64,000 bases of DNA from Deltaproteobacteria bacterium (GCA_022711595.1 JAKLET010000008.1:50735-114734), one strand, 5' to 3'. Shown: positions 51,435 to 60,320, numbered from the stretch's first letter. Program-made: numbers and translations. Notes: generated from the letters alone by a model not told the origin.

Positions 51435-52178
51435 ATGATCGACCGGAAGATCATGGAACTTCTCGCGGCGGTGAGGGACGGCAGGGTTCCCGTGGAAGAG
51501 GCCTATGAGAGCTTCAAGGACATGCCCTATGAAGATCTCGGGCATACCAAGATCGATCACCACAGGATGCTCCGCAAGGGCACCCAGGAGGTCGTGTTCG
51601 GAGAAGGCAAAACGCTCGGTCAGATCTCCGATATTGTGGCTTCTTTCAGACAGAAGGACCTCGATATCCTTGTGACGCGCATTGACACCGCGACCGGAGA
51701 GGCTCTCGCCGGCAGGTTTCCGGAAGGAACATATAACAGCGATGCGCGGTGCTTTTTCGTCATGAGAGATTCGAAACCCCGGGGCAAGGGCATGGTCCTT
51801 GTCATATCAGCCGGGACGAGCGATCTGCGGGTGGCCGAGGAGGCCTATATTACATCCGTTTTTTTCGGCAATGAAACTGAAAAGCTTTGCGATGTCGGCG
51901 TAGCCGGTATCCATCGCCTCTTTCAGAATCTCCCCGCACTGAAGAAAGCGCGGGTCATAATTGTGGCCGCTGGCATGGAGGGTGCACTTCCATCCATCGT
52001 AGCCGGCATAGTCGGTGTTCCTGTTATCGGCGTGCCGACGAGCGTGGGCTACGGGGCAAGCTTCGGCGGATTGACGGCGCTTCTTGCCATGCTTAATTCA
52101 TGCTCCACCGTTTCCGTCTTTAACATTGACAATGGCTTCGGTGCGGCATATTTTGCCACACTGATAAACCGCTTATGA
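51435..52178 (+). CDS. larB: Nickel-pincer cofactor biosynthesis protein LarB
   Basis: 247 residues: an N-terminal ~90-residue domain (DLGHTKIDHHRMLRKGTQEVVFGEGKT) and a PurE-like carboxylase domain (VLVISAGTSDLRVAEEAYIT, VGVAGIHRL, AAGMEGALPSIVAGIVGVPVIGVPTSVGYG). LarB carboxylates and hydrolyses nicotinic acid adenine dinucleotide in pincer cofactor synthesis. AGGAGG precedes the ATG. Its stop overlaps larC by ATGA. Confidence 0.94.
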   Translation: MIDRKIMELLAAVRDGRVPVEEAYESFKDMPYEDLGHTKIDHHRMLRKGTQEVVFGEGKTLGQISDIVASFRQKDLDILVTRIDTATGEALAGRFPEGTYNSDARCFFVMRDSKPRGKGMVLVISAGTSDLRVAEEAYITSVFFGNETEKLCDVGVAGIHRLFQNLPALKKARVIIVAAGMEGALPSIVAGIVGVPVIGVPTSVGYGASFGGLTALLAMLNSCSTVSVFNIDNGFGAAYFATLINRL

Positions 52179-53335
52179 AGATACTGTATATAGACCCCAT
52201 ATTCGGCATCAGCGGCGACATGATGATAAGCGCTCTCATCGACGCCGGGGTGCCTTTTGCCGAGCTTGAAGCATTGATCGCGAAGATACCCGGCCAGGTA
52301 CCGGCGGTAAGACCGGTCAGGCTCACGCAGGGTATCATCAATGGCATCCATCTCGAGATGGACCCTTCCGACAGGCACTTTACGATAGACGAGATGGAGG
52401 AGGTCATAGACGGCATCGATGTTGAAAAGGCCGTGAAGGGTGACGCGATGGGCATGTTTTCCATGATAGTCGCGGCGGAGTCGAAGGTCCATGAGGTTTC
52501 GCGCGACAAGCTTCACCTTCATGAACTATCCAATATCGATACTATCGTCGACATTCTGTGCGTCGCCTATGGCGTCCGGTATTTCAACATCGAAAAGGTA
52601 TTCTGCGGTCCCGTCCCGTGCGGAAGCGGCACCATCAGGACATCCCACGGTTCGATCCCCAATCCACCGCCGGTGACACTGGAGATCCTTGGAGATCGCA
52701 AAATTGTCATTTATGAAGAAGCCCTTGAGCTTACCACCCCTACAGGGGCTGCCATCGTGGCCTATTACACAAAGAACGGGGCCGGGGTTCCCGCTTTCAG
52801 GATACTGTCCAGGGGCCACGGTGTCGGGACATACGCCTCGTCACGGCCTGATGTCCTCAGAATCTTCATAGGTGAAAGCGACGGGCCTTTTTATGACGAG
52901 GAGGTTTGGGTCATCGAGACAGACCTCGACGACATGGAAATGGAATATATGGGCGTTGTGGCTTCAAGGATCCGCGACGCAGGCGCCCTTGATGTCCTTT
53001 TCTTTCCCGTTCTCATGAAGAAGGGGAGGATGGGTATAAGGCTCAGCGTTACAACGGACCCGGGAGGGCTTGAAAGGATCGTGGAGCTGATATTCGCAGA
53101 GACCACAACATTTGGCATGCGTTTCCACAGAGATCTGAGGCGCGTTCTTGAAAGGAGAGAGGACACTCTGTCGACATCATGCGGGCCGGTACGTGTAAAG
53201 AAGGGTTTTGACCGCGGCGGAGATCTTGTCAAAACGCACATAGAATTCGACGATGTCAGGGCGATAGCAGACGCAAAAAACCTGCCATACCGGGAAATTC
53301 TGGAAATAGTCCGGAACGAGATAAAGAAAGTTTGA
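52175..53335 (+). CDS. larC: Nickel-pincer cofactor biosynthesis protein LarC
   Basis: 386 residues, inserting nickel into the pincer cofactor in a CTP-dependent step. N-terminus ILYIDPIFGISGDMMISALID and central HLHELSNIDTIVDILC plus PPPVTLEILGDRK are the family marks. The gene is one uninterrupted frame, unlike the frameshifted larC1/C2 of Lactobacillus. larE and a LarA racemase are not in the window. Confidence 0.95.
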   Translation: MKILYIDPIFGISGDMMISALIDAGVPFAELEALIAKIPGQVPAVRPVRLTQGIINGIHLEMDPSDRHFTIDEMEEVIDGIDVEKAVKGDAMGMFSMIVAAESKVHEVSRDKLHLHELSNIDTIVDILCVAYGVRYFNIEKVFCGPVPCGSGTIRTSHGSIPNPPPVTLEILGDRKIVIYEEALELTTPTGAAIVAYYTKNGAGVPAFRILSRGHGVGTYASSRPDVLRIFIGESDGPFYDEEVWVIETDLDDMEMEYMGVVASRIRDAGALDVLFFPVLMKKGRMGIRLSVTTDPGGLERIVELIFAETTTFGMRFHRDLRRVLERREDTLSTSCGPVRVKKGFDRGGDLVKTHIEFDDVRAIADAKNLPYREILEIVRNEIKKV

Positions 53336-53468
53336 AAGTCCTGATGAAGTCTTGAACCGTAAAGTGTAAGGCGTGAGGTGTTCAAAGACGAAGGATTTTT
53401 ACACCTTACAATTTCACGCTTCACGGTCTTTAACGCCTTACGGCCTAACGCTTTACGCTTGACGGTCT
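53335..53468. repeat. Family B array with facing arms between convergent genes
   Basis: The left arm has AACCGTAAAGTGTAAGGCGTGAGG. After GATTTTTACACC the right arm carries CACGCTTCACGGTC and GCCTTACGGCCTAACGC words, the complement of the left. It is located exactly between larC and the convergent dciA-like gene. Confidence 0.78.
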
Positions 53469-53762
53469 CTATTCTTCGTTCTTCAGGAAGAAACGGACGT
53501 CATTGATGACATCTTTCTTAAGCCTTTCGGCGATCTTTTCCTGGATGTCGATCTTCATGTATCTGAGCTGGGTCAACCAGACCGGGTCGTCCACCTCGAC
53601 GTAGAGTATCCCGCCGCTGATCCTTGCAGGCTGGCAATGATCGGCCATTTTGTCGCCCACGATCTGCTTCCAGAGCGAAAAGACCTTTATCGATTCAAGG
53701 TCATTGATGCGGTATCCTTTCAGGACTCTGGCAAGTGTTTTTTGAAGAGGCGTGAGGGCCAT
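53469..53762 (-). CDS. DUF721 (DciA-like) protein
   Basis: 97 residues. Pattern LARVLKGYRINDLESIKVFSLWKQIVG followed by HCQPARISGGILYVEVDDPVWLTQLRYMKIDIQEKI is the DciA/DUF721 KH-like domain. DciA loads replicative helicase in many bacteria, but short DUF721 proteins are less well defined. It follows metG immediately. Confidence 0.83.
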   Translation of the reverse strand: MALTPLQKTLARVLKGYRINDLESIKVFSLWKQIVGDKMADHCQPARISGGILYVEVDDPVWLTQLRYMKIDIQEKIAERLKKDVINDVRFFLKNEE

Positions 53763-55295
53763 CTAAACCTGCTGTTCGATGCGGGGGAAGATGGGCGCTA
53801 TTTTGTCGATGGCCGCGATGTCCGAAGGGGTATAGAACCGCATTTCCTCTTCAAGGTCCATCCCTTCCATGGGTTTTCCGATTCCCAGCGCCTTCCAGAT
53901 GAGCTGGGATTTTTGGGGCATAAAAGGATAGAATAGCACGGCCACGATACGTATGCTGTTCCACAGGTTGTACATTACTGTTTTTACCCGGGGATCCTCA
54001 TCCTTTGCGAGTTTCCATGGCGCCTCGGAATCGATGTACCTGTTGAGCACGGAGATTATCTCGAAGACGCTGTGCAGCGCCTTGTGGAAACCAAAGACGT
54101 CCATTTCCCTTTGATATTCAGCGATCAGCTTCATTACCGTGTCTTCCACATGGTCATCCATGCCGCCTTTTTTCTCGGGGGTCTCGATCCTGCCCTTGAG
54201 GAACTTGCCGATCATGGTGACGCTTCGGCTCGTGAGATTGCCGAAGTCGTTGGCAAGGTCGCCGTTGATGCGGTGGACGATGGCATGCTGCGAGAAATCA
54301 CCGTCGAGGCCGAAGGGGACCTCGCGAAAGAGGAAGAAGCGGAACTCGTCGACGCCATAGACCTTGACAACATCGTGGGGATCGACGACATTGCCCAGTG
54401 ATTTTGACATTTTCTGGCCTTCGATGGTCCACCAGCCATGGGCGAAAACGTGCTTTGGCGGTTCAAGTCCGTAGGACATGAGAAAGCTCGGCCAGTATAC
54501 CGCATGGAACCGGAGGATGTCTTTGCCTATGAGATGGGCATCACAGGGCCAGAAGGCGTTGAAATGCTCCTCGTCCTCAAGGAAGCCTATGCCTGTCAGG
54601 TAGTTTGTAAGGGCATCGAACCAGACGTAGACGATATGCTGATCGTGGTTTGGTACATTGATGCCCCAGCTGAAGCTTGTCCTGCTGACGGAGAGGTCGC
54701 GAAGGCCGCCCTTTACAAAGCTTGCCACCTCATTGTAGCGTATCTCGGGCATGATGAAATCCCGGTGTGTCTCGAGAAGGTCGAGCAGCGGCCGGGTATA
54801 TTTTGACATACGGAAAAAGTAGCTCTCTTCCTTAAGTTTCTCCGGCTTGCGCAGACAGTCGGGGCAAAGCCCGTCTTTCAGCTGCAGCTCCGTGTAGTAA
54901 CCCTCGCAGGGAACGCAGTACCAGTCCTCGTACTCGCCGAGGTAGATATCGCCCTTTTCCCGGACCTTCTGAAAGATGTGCTGGACCACTTTTCTGTGGC
55001 GCTCCTCAGTAGTTCTGATGAATCCGGTGTTGGATATGTTGAGGACCTCCCAGAGGCCCGTAAAGCGGTCAACCATTGAATCGGCATGTTCCCTGGGGTG
55101 GATGCCCGATAATGCGGCAGCCTTTTCCACCTTTTGTCCGTGTTCGTCGGTACCGGTGAGGAAGAAGACCCGATAACCCCCGAGCCTCTTGTAACGGGCC
55201 ATGATATCCGCCGCAATGGTCGTGTAGGCGTGCCCGATATGGGGAATGTCGTTGATGTAATAGATGGGTGTCGTAATATAGTATTTTTTGTCCAT
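53763..55295 (-). CDS. metG: Methionyl-tRNA synthetase
   Basis: 510 residues. HIGH motif in PHIGHAYTT, a single zinc knuckle (CVPCEGYYTE ... CPDCLRKPEK), KMSKS loop GQKMSKSLGNVVDP, and an anticodon-binding helical domain. The C-terminal tRNA-binding (EMAP-like) domain of longer MetG is absent, as in short bacterial forms. The ATG is the first codon of the family N-terminus MDKKYYITTPIYYINDIPHIGH; the frame extends nine codons upstream. Confidence 0.97.
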   Translation of the reverse strand: MDKKYYITTPIYYINDIPHIGHAYTTIAADIMARYKRLGGYRVFFLTGTDEHGQKVEKAAALSGIHPREHADSMVDRFTGLWEVLNISNTGFIRTTEERHRKVVQHIFQKVREKGDIYLGEYEDWYCVPCEGYYTELQLKDGLCPDCLRKPEKLKEESYFFRMSKYTRPLLDLLETHRDFIMPEIRYNEVASFVKGGLRDLSVSRTSFSWGINVPNHDQHIVYVWFDALTNYLTGIGFLEDEEHFNAFWPCDAHLIGKDILRFHAVYWPSFLMSYGLEPPKHVFAHGWWTIEGQKMSKSLGNVVDPHDVVKVYGVDEFRFFLFREVPFGLDGDFSQHAIVHRINGDLANDFGNLTSRSVTMIGKFLKGRIETPEKKGGMDDHVEDTVMKLIAEYQREMDVFGFHKALHSVFEIISVLNRYIDSEAPWKLAKDEDPRVKTVMYNLWNSIRIVAVLFYPFMPQKSQLIWKALGIGKPMEGMDLEEEMRFYTPSDIAAIDKIAPIFPRIEQQV

Positions 55296-55304
55296 GATAG
55301 GTCT

Positions 55305-55440
55305 CCGAGTGTGAATAACCAATGACCAGATTGCAATAGCCGATAAAACTTACAATAACAAATAACCAATATCAATAACCAATAGCCCTGAACCTCTTTT
55401 TCATCTGGTCATTGGTTATTGGTTTTCTTGCTGCCAATGT
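55305..55440. repeat. Family D array with facing arms upstream of metG
   Basis: The left part runs AATAACCAATGACC, CAATAGCC, ACAATAACAAATAACC, CAATAACCAATAGCC. The right arm is GGTCATTGGTTATTGGTTTT, its complement. The right arm also contains the last codons and stop of the ricT gene. It separates ricT from metG on the same strand. Confidence 0.78.
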
Positions 55441-56341
55441 TATTCTTCGGTTTGTTATGGTTGCCGTGGTTCGGTTGTTTCTCTCTTGCCTGCGTACGGT
55501 CGTTGTCATTCTTTGGTTTATTCTTGTCGCTTACGTTTGGCGGCTGATTGCCTTTTGGCTGCTCCGCAGCAGAAACGTCCTTGACGGGCAGGGTTATCTC
55601 TTTGCCGTCGTCGAGCTGCACCGAAATGGTCGATGCCAGGGCGTTGTGCTTTACGACCTTGCCTTCACCCTGCGGCGTCTTCACCCTCTTGCCGATCTTG
55701 GGGAAGTTTTTCTTGCAGGAAACATATGTTTCGTATTCGTAGGCAAGGCAGCACATGAGCCTTCCGCAGATGCCCGATATCTTGGACGGATTGAGGGCCA
55801 GGCTCTGTTCCTTGACCATCTTGATGGATACTATGGAGAAGTTGTTGAGGAACTTTCTGCAGCATATGGTGTTGCCGCAGTTGCCCAGCCCGCCGATGAT
55901 CTTGGCCTCGTCCCTGACACCGACCTGCCTGAGCTCGATCCTGATCTTGAACTCTTTTGCCAGCTCTTTTACCAGTTCGCGGAAGTCCACCCTGTTCTCG
56001 GAGATGAAATAGAACAGGAGCTTTGTGCCGCCGAAGAGGTACTCGGTGGAAAGCAGCTTCATAGGCAGGGCCATTTCCTGGATCTTTTTTTTGCAGAAAT
56101 CGAAGGAGTATTGTTCTTTTTCCTTGAGTGCGTAATGGTCCTTCACTTCCTGTTCGGTAGCCTTTCTGCCGATTTTTTTCAGGCCTTCCCTTGTCGTGTC
56201 TGCCGGTTCCGAAATAACGGTGCCGAGGCAGGTTCCCTTGTCAAGCTCGCTTACGATGAAATCGCCGGTCTTTATGTCATCTATTGCTTCGAGCTCCACG
56301 ATCCCTGTCAGCCTGTCTATACTGACGTAACAACTTTTCAT
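55409..56341 (-). CDS. PSP1 domain protein, RicT/YaaT-like
   Basis: 310 residues. PSP1 core with cysteine pattern GGLGNCGNTICCRKFL and GRLMCCLAYEYETY, which hold Fe-S clusters in RicT of the Bacillus Y-complex (RNase Y cofactor). From about residue 245 the chain becomes low-complexity, rich in Asn, Lys and Pro (NVSDKNKPKNDNDR). The last four codons (TNNQ) and stop are provided by the family D repeat. Upstream gene is holB, with 3 bases between, as in other bacteria. Confidence 0.9.
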   Translation of the reverse strand: MKSCYVSIDRLTGIVELEAIDDIKTGDFIVSELDKGTCLGTVISEPADTTREGLKKIGRKATEQEVKDHYALKEKEQYSFDFCKKKIQEMALPMKLLSTEYLFGGTKLLFYFISENRVDFRELVKELAKEFKIRIELRQVGVRDEAKIIGGLGNCGNTICCRKFLNNFSIVSIKMVKEQSLALNPSKISGICGRLMCCLAYEYETYVSCKKNFPKIGKRVKTPQGEGKVVKHNALASTISVQLDDGKEITLPVKDVSAAEQPKGNQPPNVSDKNKPKNDNDRTQAREKQPNHGNHNKPKNNIGSKKTNNQ

Positions 56342-56344
56342 TAC

Positions 56345-57298
56345 CTAATCCCTCGCGACGTGAATAAGAAGGTTCTCAAAAACGAGCCATCGGTTAACAT
56401 TATACCGCATTATGCGCATGGTTTCCTGTATTCTTTTCATAGACCCCTCGATCCACGGCAGATCGGACGCGGCATCGCCGAGAAGGTCTTCGAGATCGGC
56501 GTTGGTAACAAACGACATCTCGCCTGTTGTTTTCCTTACAAATATGTCCCTGAAAAATGAAAGGAGGAATGTGAGGTACATGGTGACGCTATGGTCTGTT
56601 GCCGATGCCCGCTCCGCCAGCGATGAAAGGGCGACGAAGCTCTTGTCCTTCCCGCATACAGCCGCGGCAAGCTTTTCCCTGAGAGAAAAATTGTCCTCAT
56701 CCTGCCAGAAGATTCCGCAGCCGATACTGCCGAAAGAGATCGAAGAGAGCAGCCTTGCCTGGTGCTGATCGCCGTCTGTCATGAAATATGTTTCGAGCTG
56801 TTCCCGGGCGAGGGGTGAAAAAGCGATCCTGGAGCACCGCGACCGTATCGTCATAGGGATTTCCCGTTCCGAGGAGGTGATTATAAAAAAATGATTGTAC
56901 GGCGGCGGTTCTTCCAGCGTCTTCAACAGGGCGTTGGCTGCCTCCATGGTCATCGTTTCCGCGTTGTCTATGATGATGACCCTTTTATCACTCTCAAATG
57001 GATGTTCCGAAACCTCTTTCGCTATCATGCGGGAGTTGTCGATGCCTATAGAGCCTTCGCGTTCGATTATGACAAGGTCGGGATGGCTTCCCCTGTCGAG
57101 CTTCACGCAGGCACGACATTCACCGCAGCCCGTTTTTTTCAGGCAAAAGAGACGACGGGCAAATTCGAGGGCCGTTTTCCTTTTCCCGATCCCTTCCTGG
57201 CCGCACAGGAGAAAGGCATGAGGTATATTCCCCCTCTCCAGGAGATAGGTGAGGAACCTCTTTTGCCGCTCGTGTCCGATGATGTCATTAAATGCCAT
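56345..57298 (-). CDS. holB: DNA polymerase III delta' subunit
   Basis: 317 residues of the clamp-loader AAA+ fold. Walker A in LCGQEGIGKRKTA, zinc module CGECRACVKLD, Walker B-type IIIDNAETM, and EEPPPYNHFFIITSSEREIPMTIRSRCSRI (sensor 1 and SRC). It overlaps tmk by 11 bases and precedes ricT, a common order. Confidence 0.95.
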   Translation of the reverse strand: MAFNDIIGHERQKRFLTYLLERGNIPHAFLLCGQEGIGKRKTALEFARRLFCLKKTGCGECRACVKLDRGSHPDLVIIEREGSIGIDNSRMIAKEVSEHPFESDKRVIIIDNAETMTMEAANALLKTLEEPPPYNHFFIITSSEREIPMTIRSRCSRIAFSPLAREQLETYFMTDGDQHQARLLSSISFGSIGCGIFWQDEDNFSLREKLAAAVCGKDKSFVALSSLAERASATDHSVTMYLTFLLSFFRDIFVRKTTGEMSFVTNADLEDLLGDAASDLPWIEGSMKRIQETMRIMRYNVNRWLVFENLLIHVARD

Positions 57299-57908
57299 AA
57301 CTTTTCAGGACATTATTCACTTTTTCCCGGATGATCTGGTGGATCGCGTCGGCCTTGAGAGCGCCGTCAACAACAAAGAACCTTTTGGGGTCTTCCCTGG
57401 CGAGCTTTTCGTAGGCTTTCTTTATCTTCTGGTGAAAAGAGATGTCCTCTTCCTCTATCCTGTCCATCTGGGCCGATGCCGCTTTTCGCTTCAGGCCCCT
57501 TTCCGCCGATACGTTCAAAAGGATCGTCAGATTGGGTCTTATGCCCCTGGTTACCAGCCTGTTCAAGGTTTCAATCACACCGAGATCTATCTTTCTGCCG
57601 TATCCCTGGTATGCATATGTGGCGTCCACAAAACGGTCACAAATGACTATGGAGCCGTCCTGAAGCGCCGGGAGGATGACCTCTTCAATGTGCTGGGCCC
57701 TCATGGCCATGAAAACAAGAAGCTCGGGCAGGGGAAATACATTGAAGCCTTTTTTCAGAAGGACAGACCGCAAGGCTTCGCCGAAGCCGGTCCCGCCGGG
57801 CTCTCTTGTTTGTATGATCGACCGGCCTTTCTTTTTCAAGTGATCGGCAAGGAGTGCGATCTGGGTTGTTTTCCCGCTCCCTTCGATGCCTTCGAAAGTG
57901 ATCAGCAT
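57288..57908 (-). CDS. tmk: Thymidylate kinase
   Basis: 206 residues. P-loop FEGIEGSGKTTQ, DR(Y/F) motif CDRFVDATYAYQGYGRKID, TREPGGTGFGEALR, and a lid segment ERGLKRKA. Phosphorylates dTMP. It starts within 8 bases of the efp stop; part of efp-tmk-holB-ricT run. Confidence 0.97.
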   Translation of the reverse strand: MLITFEGIEGSGKTTQIALLADHLKKKGRSIIQTREPGGTGFGEALRSVLLKKGFNVFPLPELLVFMAMRAQHIEEVILPALQDGSIVICDRFVDATYAYQGYGRKIDLGVIETLNRLVTRGIRPNLTILLNVSAERGLKRKAASAQMDRIEEEDISFHQKIKKAYEKLAREDPKRFFVVDGALKADAIHQIIREKVNNVLKSYGI

Positions 57909-57915
57909 AATGTCC

Positions 57916-58482
57916 CTATTTCTGCACGCGTTCGATATATGCGCCGGTTCTCGTATCGATCTTCACCATGTCGCCCTCTTCGACAAAGAGCGGGACCTGG
58001 ACGGTGTGTCCCGTTTCGAGTACCGCTGGTTTTGTGGCGTTCTGGGCGGTATCACCCTTGATGCCCGGTTCTGTCTGGGCCACGAGAAGGCTGACGAAGT
58101 TCTGCATGTCGACGCCGATGGTCCTTCCTTTGTAAAAAAGCACCGTAATGACCATGCTTTCCTTGAGATAGTTTTTCGTGTCGCCGAGGCTTTTCTCTTC
58201 AATGAATATCTGGTCGTAAGTGGCCTCATCCATGAAGTAGTAATTGGAGCCTTCCCTGTACAGGAACTGCATCTGTTTTTCTTCAATGTCGGGAACTTCC
58301 ATCTTGTCACCGGACCTGAAGGTCTTGTCAAGGACGTTTCCGGTGATGAGGCTTTTAAGCCTTGTCCTGACAAAGGCCCCGCCCTTCCCGGGTTTTACGT
58401 GCTGGAATTCAACAATGGTGAACGGCTCATTATCTTGAAGAACTCTGAGGCCCTTTCTGAATTCTGTTGTGTCGATGATCAT
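57916..58482 (-). CDS. efp: Elongation factor P
   Basis: 188 residues with the three beta-domains; the tip loop has HVKPGKGGAFVR with Lys33 as the possible modified residue. DTRTGAYIERV at the end is the family signature. Relieves polyproline stalling, which is apt here because the window codes for proline-rich peptides. GGAGGAAAC precedes the ATG. Confidence 0.97.
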   Translation of the reverse strand: MIIDTTEFRKGLRVLQDNEPFTIVEFQHVKPGKGGAFVRTRLKSLITGNVLDKTFRSGDKMEVPDIEEKQMQFLYREGSNYYFMDEATYDQIFIEEKSLGDTKNYLKESMVITVLFYKGRTIGVDMQNFVSLLVAQTEPGIKGDTAQNATKPAVLETGHTVQVPLFVEEGDMVKIDTRTGAYIERVQK

Positions 58483-58526
58483 ATGTTTCCTCCTGCATAA
58501 AAACTGTAAGACCGGGCCTTATAGAC

Positions 58527-59606
58527 CTACAGATTCATCATGTCTTTTCTGATGCCTGTCAGAACCCGTGCTTTGCCTGCTGTTATTAGTACCATATCTT
58601 CGAGCCTGACGCCACCGATATTCGGCAGGTATATGCCGGGCTCGATCGTGACGATCATGTTCTCTTCCAGTATCCCCGTTGCCACGCTGTTTATGCCGGG
58701 CGCCTCATGGACAGCGATGCCCACACCGTGTCCGACGCCGTGTCGGAAGAAGTCGCCGTAGCCTCTCTCTTCAATGTATCCCCGGACGATATCGTCGAGC
58801 TGCTTCACTGTCTTGCCGGAGAGCGCATTGTCGATGCCCAGTTTTCGTGCGTCATCGACTATGGAGTAAACCTCCTTCATTTTGTCGGGAATATCGCCGA
58901 GGCAGACCGTTACCGTTTCATCGCTGCAGTAGCCGTCGACGAGTGCGCCGAAATCGATGATCACCGTGTCACCGGCCTCGAATTTCCTGTCGGAGGGTTC
59001 CGCGTGGGGCAGTGCGCCGCGGGGACCGGAGGCGACAATGGTGGGGAAGGAGGGCCCTTGAGCTCCCCGGCCGCGCATGGCGTGGTCGAGTTCATCGGCG
59101 ATATTCCTTTCCGTGCTTCCCGGCCTGATGAGGCCCATGATGTCCGTGAAGGCCTGCGTTGCCGCCGCTATGGCCTTCATAACGGCCGCTATCTCCCCGG
59201 GCTCCTTGATCTTCCGTATCTCCTCAACTGCGTTGCTCATTGGGACGAGGTTGATGCCGGGAAGATTGTCGGCCCATGAACGATAAGTGTTGTACGGGAC
59301 ATGGGCGCCGTCAAAACCGAGCTGCGAGATGCCATATTTTTTGCACATGTCGTACAGGGCGTCCTGTTTTTGCTTGAGCTCGACGATGCTGATGTCCCGG
59401 GTCACCTCTTTCGCATGGGTGATGTACCGGAAGTCGACGATGAGTATGACATCTCCCCTGGTGACCAGGAGCGTCCCTTCGGAACCCCTGAAACCGGTGA
59501 GGTAGAATATGTTGTCCATCCCCTTAAGGACGCAGCCGTCTATCCCTGTTTCCTCGATAAGCTCCTGGATGCGTTCTATGCGCGGCTGTCGTGTTGCGGT
59601 CACCAT
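58527..59606 (-). CDS. M24 Xaa-Pro peptidase
   Basis: 359 residues: creatinase-like N-terminal domain (first ~130) and pita-bread catalytic domain. Metal ligands: two Asp in VIIDFGALVDGYCSDET, His in HGVGHGVGIAVHE, Glu in TIEPGIYL and RLEDMVLI. Removes N-terminal residues before proline. Between efp and the TPR gene; starts inside the 3' end of the TPR gene (7-base overlap). PepP/PepQ cannot be separated by eye. Confidence 0.95.
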   Translation of the reverse strand: MVTATRQPRIERIQELIEETGIDGCVLKGMDNIFYLTGFRGSEGTLLVTRGDVILIVDFRYITHAKEVTRDISIVELKQKQDALYDMCKKYGISQLGFDGAHVPYNTYRSWADNLPGINLVPMSNAVEEIRKIKEPGEIAAVMKAIAAATQAFTDIMGLIRPGSTERNIADELDHAMRGRGAQGPSFPTIVASGPRGALPHAEPSDRKFEAGDTVIIDFGALVDGYCSDETVTVCLGDIPDKMKEVYSIVDDARKLGIDNALSGKTVKQLDDIVRGYIEERGYGDFFRHGVGHGVGIAVHEAPGINSVATGILEENMIVTIEPGIYLPNIGGVRLEDMVLITAGKARVLTGIRKDMMNL

Positions 59607-59818
59607 AGTTTCTTCTTTAATATTTTCCTTACAGGCCCCGGCGTGCCTTTGTGCCAGTTCTTGCGTTCCTTTTTCAACGCTGTCAGCCGTTTTTTATACG
59701 CTGTATTACGGGGCTCCCGCCGGACAAGCTCGGTGTATACCTCGATGGATTTATCAATGTGCCCCTGTTCGAGATAGATATCCGCCAACGTCACAGATGC
59801 AATAGCCGGTTTGTCCAT
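59600..59818 (-). CDS. Small TPR protein
   Basis: 72 residues: one clear tetratricopeptide repeat (ASVTLADIYLEQGHIDKSIEVYTELVRREPRN) followed by a basic tail (ALKKERKNWHKGTPGPVRKILKKK). It is common for such a short TPR protein to sit upstream of the M24 peptidase in Desulfobacterota, as far as I recall. Overlaps that gene by 7 bases. Confidence 0.82.
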   Translation of the reverse strand: MDKPAIASVTLADIYLEQGHIDKSIEVYTELVRREPRNTAYKKRLTALKKERKNWHKGTPGPVRKILKKKLW

Positions 59819-59867
59819 ATGGGCATAAATATATGATTATATTGGACAAAAAGCAAGAATAAAAAAC

Positions 59868-59978
59868 AGTGAACAGGTGATAGGTCATGGGTTATGGACA
59901 GGTAGTGGGTCTGTCTGGTTTCTTCAGTTTCTCTGGTTAGTTACAACCGAACAAACCATAAAAACCGGATAAACAGTA
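59868..59978 (+). repeat. Family E array followed by family C array
   Basis: First part, GTGATAG-GTCATGG-GTTATGG-ACAGGTA-GTGGGTC in exact seven-base steps (family E). Then TCTGGTTTCTTCAGTTTCTC facing CAACCGAACAAACCATAAAA (family C, as near 23955). Two families sit side by side in one gap. Confidence 0.75.
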
Positions 59979-59984
59979 TTTGTC

Positions 59985-60286
59985 TCCCGGACCATGTCCA
60001 TTCGCTCCCACGCTTCGGACCACACCTGCCTTAAGCGCTCCGGCTCGCATCGATGCATAAGCGACCACAGACCGAGGAGGAAGTTTCTGTAATGTTCGCA
60101 AGGGGTCTATTTGTTCGCAGCTCCCTGCGCGCGGACCTAACGTCCCGCATCCGCGGGATACCCGCTAAATGATCCGCTGTTCACTCAATTCGCGTGAACT
60201 CGTCGCTTTGCAAGCTCCTCAAACAGCACGCGTTGTCCTTCGGAGCGTTCACGCGGCTCATAAGCGGGTTCCCAGGATCAGCTTCA
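59985..60286. other. Palindrome-rich non-coding stretch
   Basis: No supported gene. A 26-codon frame (ATG at 60093, MFARGLFVRSSLRADLTSRI...) follows GAGGAGG but looks incidental. GC-rich segments include CGCATCCGCGGGATACCCGC, GTTCACTCAATTCGCGTGAAC and CGTTCACGCGG; several could pair. It may be a degraded repeat element. Confidence 0.45.
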
Positions 60287-60320
60287 CCTACAAAGCGAGT
60301 ATTGGATATATCATGAAGAA
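60287..60320 (+). repeat. 34-bp direct repeat, left copy
   Basis: CCTA, one variable base, then AAAGCGAGTATTGGATATAT and CATGAAGAA; 33 of 34 bases match the copy at 63774. Possible attachment site or target duplication of the segment between. Similarity fades just downstream. Confidence 0.65.
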
